This document shows positions 5,326 through 8,857 of a stretch of 8,857 nucleotides of DNA, in pieces (position 1 is the first letter of the stretch; every line of letters starts with the position of its first letter). Under the pieces are notes generated by a model, which did no database searches, was not told the DNA's origin, and was given only the letters and a program-made list of their open reading frames with translations. The stretch comes from an uncultured Bermanella sp. Its GTDB lineage: Bacteria; Pseudomonadota; Gammaproteobacteria; Pseudomonadales; Oceanobacteraceae. Both the position numbers and the translations under genes were made by a program. The stretch lies in the NCBI GenBank assembly GCA_913054445.1, contig CAJXIK010000075.1:1-8857 (forward strand), written 5' to 3'.

Positions 5326-8300
5326 TTATTCCACCTCATAAACACTGGTGGTTCCACTGACCTCGTTACCTACCACCAACAACGCTTTGCCTGTTGGGCT
5401 ATCACTGGCACTAACAAATACCATTCCTTCTGGCCCCACATCTCCGGCTGCTGCGCCTTCAACATCATCAGTTGGGTCTTTAGTGAAGTCTCGGTTCACT
5501 GTGTACTCAACAAATTGCACGCCATAAGGGTTAGTAATGTCATATAGCATGATGCCACCCACTCGCTCTAAGCCCACAAACGCATAGGTGCGTCCATTCA
5601 CTTCACCAATGGTTAGGGCTTCTGGCTCTGGGCCTTTTGCAGAAGAACGGTCATTCTTTTTATGATCCGCTGCCCGGTCGTTAGATGCATTAAAGTATGG
5701 GCCAACTCGTCCGGCGGTGATTTTTGCCATATCAGAACCAGAATCAAATACCTGCCTACCTTGATCATCCCAGATGGTAAAAGAACGTGCGCCGTAGCTA
5801 TTAAGGGTTTCGATTAATCCCGAGTCTGCATTAACGGTATTAACAATAGACAACTTAAGGCGACCTAGTGCCTCATCACTAATATTTGCGGTTAAATCAG
5901 TGCTGAAGTTATCGGCCAGCGCAGACACTTCGGCTGGCACGGGTGCAAAAAAATCACCGTAGGATTCTGCACTGGTTAAATCTTCAACTCTGAATTCCTC
6001 TACATAAGAAAAGCATTCTTCATTTTCTTTATTTAACTGTCCTTTTTCTGCACAGACTGTAGGCGTATAGCCTTCAAAGCACGCTTCAACCGAAGTATCC
6101 CAGTTAAAGTTTTCAGTTTCACAAGCGGTTTGGTTATCAAAATCTTCATTGATGGCCCCAGAGATATATTCACGGGAATCACCTTCGTTGGCGGTGACCA
6201 CATAATTCATCCCACCGGCTTGATAGCTTGCAATGGTATCGGGCTGGTACATGCCCACCACGTTATCCCACTGTTGAATATTGATACGTGCTTTGCCGTT
6301 ATCCAGCAATGTTCCAGAAACGGATGCATCTTTATCTTTGTCGGAGACATCTAGCTCGTTGCCTGCTTTGCTGTAATCTTTTGTGCCTAAATCAATGATG
6401 CGAATCAAGCTATCGTTATCAATGGTGCCGCTGAGATCAATCATGGCCAATGCATTATTTTCTTGTAAAGAAACAAACGCGGTTGATGAGTCTTTAGATA
6501 CGCTAATGTATTCTGGCTCTAAATCTTGCGCAACGGTTGAGGCGGTTCCGTTAAACGCACCACCATAAATACGAACACCTTTAGGCAGTTCATCATGGCG
6601 ACTGCCATCGGTATTAAAGTTTTTAAAATCAATAAGGTCGGCTGTGGCGGCTGGCACACCATCTACAATGGTAATAACCGCAATGCTGCCTTCAGGGTCA
6701 TTGCTATAATCTTGGCTAGGCTCGCCTTCGCACGCCACCAATAATTTTTTGCCGTCAGGGCTGAACACCACATTATCTGGCAAGGCGCCTACGTTAACGT
6801 TGGCTAAATGCGATGCTTCGCCTGTTGTTTCATTGAGGGAATAAAAAGCCACAATGCCGTTGCTTTGCTTATGCTCATTTTCAACCGCAACCGCCAATAA
6901 ATTACCGGTTACCGCCACGCTATTTACACCACCTGACTGTGCATAATCCACTGAAGTATCAATGGCGCTGTCTTTGACTAAGTTACTGTCGGTTAAAGGG
7001 TTTGCAAGTGTGCTAATGCTGTTTAAACCCGACAATACATCAACCGCCTTGGATTGTGAGTTAACCACATAAATGCGGCCACTTTTTTTATGGAAGGAAA
7101 CAATTTCTGCGGCACTTTCGTCAAATTGCCCTGTTGCATAACGGGCGACCAAGTTAAGTGCTGCTTTTTTAGATTGGCTGCTGTCCCCTGTGAACGCGTC
7201 AGCTATTTTCAAAATAATTGCGGTTGTTTTATCGCCACCAATACCGAAATCATTGTCATTAATTAATAACACGTGTTCGTCATCTAATAAGGCAATGCCT
7301 TCTAGTTTTTTCGGGGCAGTAATGCCATCTGGCATGTCGGTTAAAGTATTAAACGCCAGCACCTTCGCCACCGCTTTAGCCCCATGAGAAGCTAGGTCAT
7401 AGATTGATTCTAATGCTTTGGCATTTTCATCTTCGTTGTTTTCTACGGCCATGGTCGCAATATCTTGCCCATGAATATTAGCGCCGGTAGATAAATTAAT
7501 TCGATAAAACTTAGTAACTGAACTGACGCGCTCTAATATAATAAGGTCATCGTTACCCACCGCAAGCATTTCAGAGATCTTCACATCTTTTTGTTTTTTG
7601 CCCACATCACCACTGCCGTTGGCATCTGCAAAGGTATTGGCAGTATCTAAACGGTAAACATATTGGCCTTCCACTGAGGTGATTTCGCCGTCATTTAACG
7701 CAAGCTTAAATAAACGAACATGACGCGACGCGGAATATGTGTCTTTATCGGGGTTGGCCAGTGGGCTTTGCATACTGAAATAAAGGTGCGATTCATCTGG
7801 AGAGATAGCTAATGATTCGATGCCGCGATTTAACTTACGTTTTTTAAGAATGTCAGGCAGCAAACCTTCAATGGGATAACCTGCATCGGCCAAGTCAGCG
7901 GCCACAGAGGAGGGCACCACACGATTCAAAATTGTACCGTCTGCCGCAACATGGATTAGCGATGGGCCGTATTCGTCGGTTAACCAATAAGTACCATCCT
8001 TTAAGCGAATAATGGCTTCCGTATCAAGGCCTTCATTATCAAACTCTATTTGTGAACCGTCTGCACCAATAGAAATTTCTGTATCGGTTACGGTTAAGTT
8101 GTTGGTTAAGCCTGAAATTTCTGTGCCGCTGGTATTTTTTAGAGTCACTTCCTCTAAGATTTCATAACCATAATCGCCACTGCTATTTTTGGTCAGTTTG
8201 ACTTTATAGATAGCTGGGGTAAAACCTGGCTGCGGAAATACTTTGTCGCCATCTGCTGGACAAAAATCAGCAATGCCAAATACTTTGCCGGTATCTTTAC

Positions 8301-8613
8301 ATTTTATATTAGGGCCGCGATCAGTGATGGTATAAAAAATATTGTTGGCATCCCCTGGGCGGTGATACGCACCAGAACCAAAGCCCACATCAAGAGCCAG
8401 AGGATTAGAAGTTTCAGCGCCATTGCTAAACACCACATCGCCAAGGGATTTTTTAAAGGTAAAAGAACCTTCGGTAAGCGTTAACGCCGAACCGTCAACT
8501 GTACCATCAAGGCTGCGGTCGGTATCATCTGCGTTGTTATGGGAGTCAGAGCTGCTGCCACAACCAACAAGCGCGGCACTGCATAATAAGGGAAGTATGG
8601 CTTTTTTGAACAT
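5326..8613 (-). CDS. lipoprotein: esterase-like phytase domain plus choice-of-anchor I domain
   Basis: A 1095-residue predicted lipoprotein. A lysine-bearing, hydrophobic signal peptide ends in the lipobox LVGC; Cys18 would be lipidated, and Gly19 (not Asp) suggests sorting to the outer membrane. A low-complexity Ser/Asn/Asp linker follows (19-40). Residues about 70-470 match the esterase-like activity of phytase family (ITDRGPN 96-102, DGTYWLTDEYGPSLIHVAADG around 206-226, GIESLAISPDESHLYFSM 264-281, LEGIALLDDEHVLLINDND 437-455). Residues about 487-1094 match choice-of-anchor I proteins (AAEIVSFHKKSGRIYVVNS, LPDNVVFSPDGKKLLVACEG, LEPEYISVSKD, VTANEGDSREY, KGPEPEALTIG, FVGLERVGGIMLYDITNP, LVVGNEVSGTTSVY). 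Both are beta-propeller-like folds; the substrate is unknown. An unusual four-cysteine insertion lies at 831-867. There is no C-terminal sorting motif, fitting anchoring by the N-terminal lipid. The start is supported by TGAGG (8625-8621), seven bases from the ATG. The gene is convergent with hisC and more AT-rich than the operon. Confidence 0.9.
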   Translation of the reverse strand: MFKKAILPLLCSAALVGCGSSSDSHNNADDTDRSLDGTVDGSALTLTEGSFTFKKSLGDVVFSNGAETSNPLALDVGFGSGAYHRPGDANNIFYTITDRGPNIKCKDTGKVFGIADFCPADGDKVFPQPGFTPAIYKVKLTKNSSGDYGYEILEEVTLKNTSGTEISGLTNNLTVTDTEISIGADGSQIEFDNEGLDTEAIIRLKDGTYWLTDEYGPSLIHVAADGTILNRVVPSSVAADLADAGYPIEGLLPDILKKRKLNRGIESLAISPDESHLYFSMQSPLANPDKDTYSASRHVRLFKLALNDGEITSVEGQYVYRLDTANTFADANGSGDVGKKQKDVKISEMLAVGNDDLIILERVSSVTKFYRINLSTGANIHGQDIATMAVENNEDENAKALESIYDLASHGAKAVAKVLAFNTLTDMPDGITAPKKLEGIALLDDEHVLLINDNDFGIGGDKTTAIILKIADAFTGDSSQSKKAALNLVARYATGQFDESAAEIVSFHKKSGRIYVVNSQSKAVDVLSGLNSISTLANPLTDSNLVKDSAIDTSVDYAQSGGVNSVAVTGNLLAVAVENEHKQSNGIVAFYSLNETTGEASHLANVNVGALPDNVVFSPDGKKLLVACEGEPSQDYSNDPEGSIAVITIVDGVPAATADLIDFKNFNTDGSRHDELPKGVRIYGGAFNGTASTVAQDLEPEYISVSKDSSTAFVSLQENNALAMIDLSGTIDNDSLIRIIDLGTKDYSKAGNELDVSDKDKDASVSGTLLDNGKARINIQQWDNVVGMYQPDTIASYQAGGMNYVVTANEGDSREYISGAINEDFDNQTACETENFNWDTSVEACFEGYTPTVCAEKGQLNKENEECFSYVEEFRVEDLTSAESYGDFFAPVPAEVSALADNFSTDLTANISDEALGRLKLSIVNTVNADSGLIETLNSYGARSFTIWDDQGRQVFDSGSDMAKITAGRVGPYFNASNDRAADHKKNDRSSAKGPEPEALTIGEVNGRTYAFVGLERVGGIMLYDITNPYGVQFVEYTVNRDFTKDPTDDVEGAAAGDVGPEGMVFVSASDSPTGKALLVVGNEVSGTTSVYEVE

Positions 8614-8654
8614 GGTTAATCCTCAATGACTAATGTGGAGGATTATTGGCCATG
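8611..8654 (-). promoter_or_regulatory. stem-loop masking the lipoprotein ribosome binding site and start codon
   Basis: In the minus-strand transcript, TAATCCTC (8645-8638) is perfectly complementary to GAGGATTA (8624-8617), which contains most of the Shine-Dalgarno sequence. The outer CATGG (8654-8650) pairs with CCATG (8615-8611), which contains the start codon. The stem is 8+5 bp with a 4/1 internal loop and a 13-base apical loop. Such a fold would block ribosome binding until it is opened, as in RNA thermometers or antisense-controlled leaders. The pairing is seen in the sequence; a regulatory role is inferred. Confidence 0.5.
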
Positions 8655-8666
8655 TTTGTGACATCG

Positions 8667-8675
8667 ATATTACCA
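8667..8675 (-). promoter_or_regulatory. candidate extended -10 promoter for the lipoprotein gene
   Basis: On the minus strand TGG-TAATAT reads as an extended -10 (TGn plus a 4/6 hexamer). No good -35 lies 16-19 bases upstream; the closest is TGCAAT. Transcription would begin near 8660, giving a leader of about 47 bases made up almost wholly of the stem-loop at 8611-8654. Confidence 0.3.
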
Positions 8676-8857
8676 GTGTGTTACGCATTTATTGCAGTGG
8701 CAGTGGCTCTAGGGCTGGCCGAAGTTTATTTCCTATAAGATAAGGCCGCGGCCACATTAACAGAGCATTAGTATCCGCTCATTAAGCTAATATACCGGTA
8801 TTTAATGAAACATTCGCTGACAGGCAGTTAGCCCTGAGGGTCTTTGATAATTAAGTT
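8676..8857. other. upstream non-coding sequence with two perfect palindromes
   Basis: No gene is visible here. GGCCGCGGCC (8744-8753) and ATACCGGTAT (8792-8801) are perfect 10-bp palindromes that could be dimeric-protein binding sites upstream of the lipoprotein gene or of a gene beyond the window edge. A short direct repeat, CAGTGG twice in a row, lies near 8695-8706. None of these matches an operator I can name. Confidence 0.3.

Noticed and set aside
8630..8653. Seven-codon upstream frame (minus strand, Met-Ala-Asn-Asn-Pro-Pro-His) inside the lipoprotein leader stem
   Set aside because: Its translation would open the stem, which is attractive, but it has no ribosome binding site and starts only a few bases after the predicted transcript start.
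8655..8680. Pho box upstream of the phytase-like lipoprotein
   Set aside because: Only one TGTCAC half-site is visible, with no second half at the 11-base repeat spacing, so phosphate control cannot be claimed from sequence.

Overview
The window looks like chromosomal DNA from a gammaproteobacterium, probably in or near the Pseudomonas/Cellvibrio-like orders and quite possibly marine. This rests on three things. The order ibaG-murA-hisG-hisD-hisC is the one known from Pseudomonas. HisG is the short form that needs HisZ. MurA carries signature stretches very like those I recall from Pseudomonas. The genus cannot be fixed from the sequence alone.

Layout. Bases 1-201 hold a half copy of a palindromic repeat (21-89), then a promoter-like -10 box and a small leader hairpin. 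Bases 202-4808 are a tight plus-strand operon: ibaG (BolA family), murA (first committed step of peptidoglycan synthesis), hisG, hisD and hisC (steps 1, 9-10 and 7 of histidine synthesis). Gaps between genes are only 7-22 bases. All catalytic residues I could place in MurA, HisD and HisC are present, so the enzymes look intact. Bases 4809-5325 are a repeat-rich intergenic region. It contains a terminator-like hairpin after hisC, a 48-codon minus-strand open frame of unknown status, a complete 109-bp near-palindromic element (4998-5106) and several further inverted repeats. Bases 5326-8613 (minus strand) encode a 1095-residue lipoprotein joining a phytase-like esterase propeller to a choice-of-anchor I module. 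Bases 8614-8857 are its upstream region, with no gene visible.

How the parts fit. The operon joins cell-wall and histidine synthesis with an Fe-S/stress-linked BolA protein. This is a conserved housekeeping layout rather than a dedicated pathway. The lipoprotein gene is convergent with the operon, visibly more AT-rich and functionally unrelated, and may be accessory.

Most worth a second look are: (a) the palindromic element, present complete at 4998-5106 and as a half copy in opposite orientation at 21-89, so that the copies bracket the operon; (b) a stem-loop in the lipoprotein mRNA that would mask both its Shine-Dalgarno sequence and its start codon; (c) a four-cysteine, two-motif insertion in the choice-of-anchor I module; (d) the 48-codon frame starting inside the repeat. 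I see no CRISPR array, rRNA, tRNA, transposase gene or recognisable defence system.
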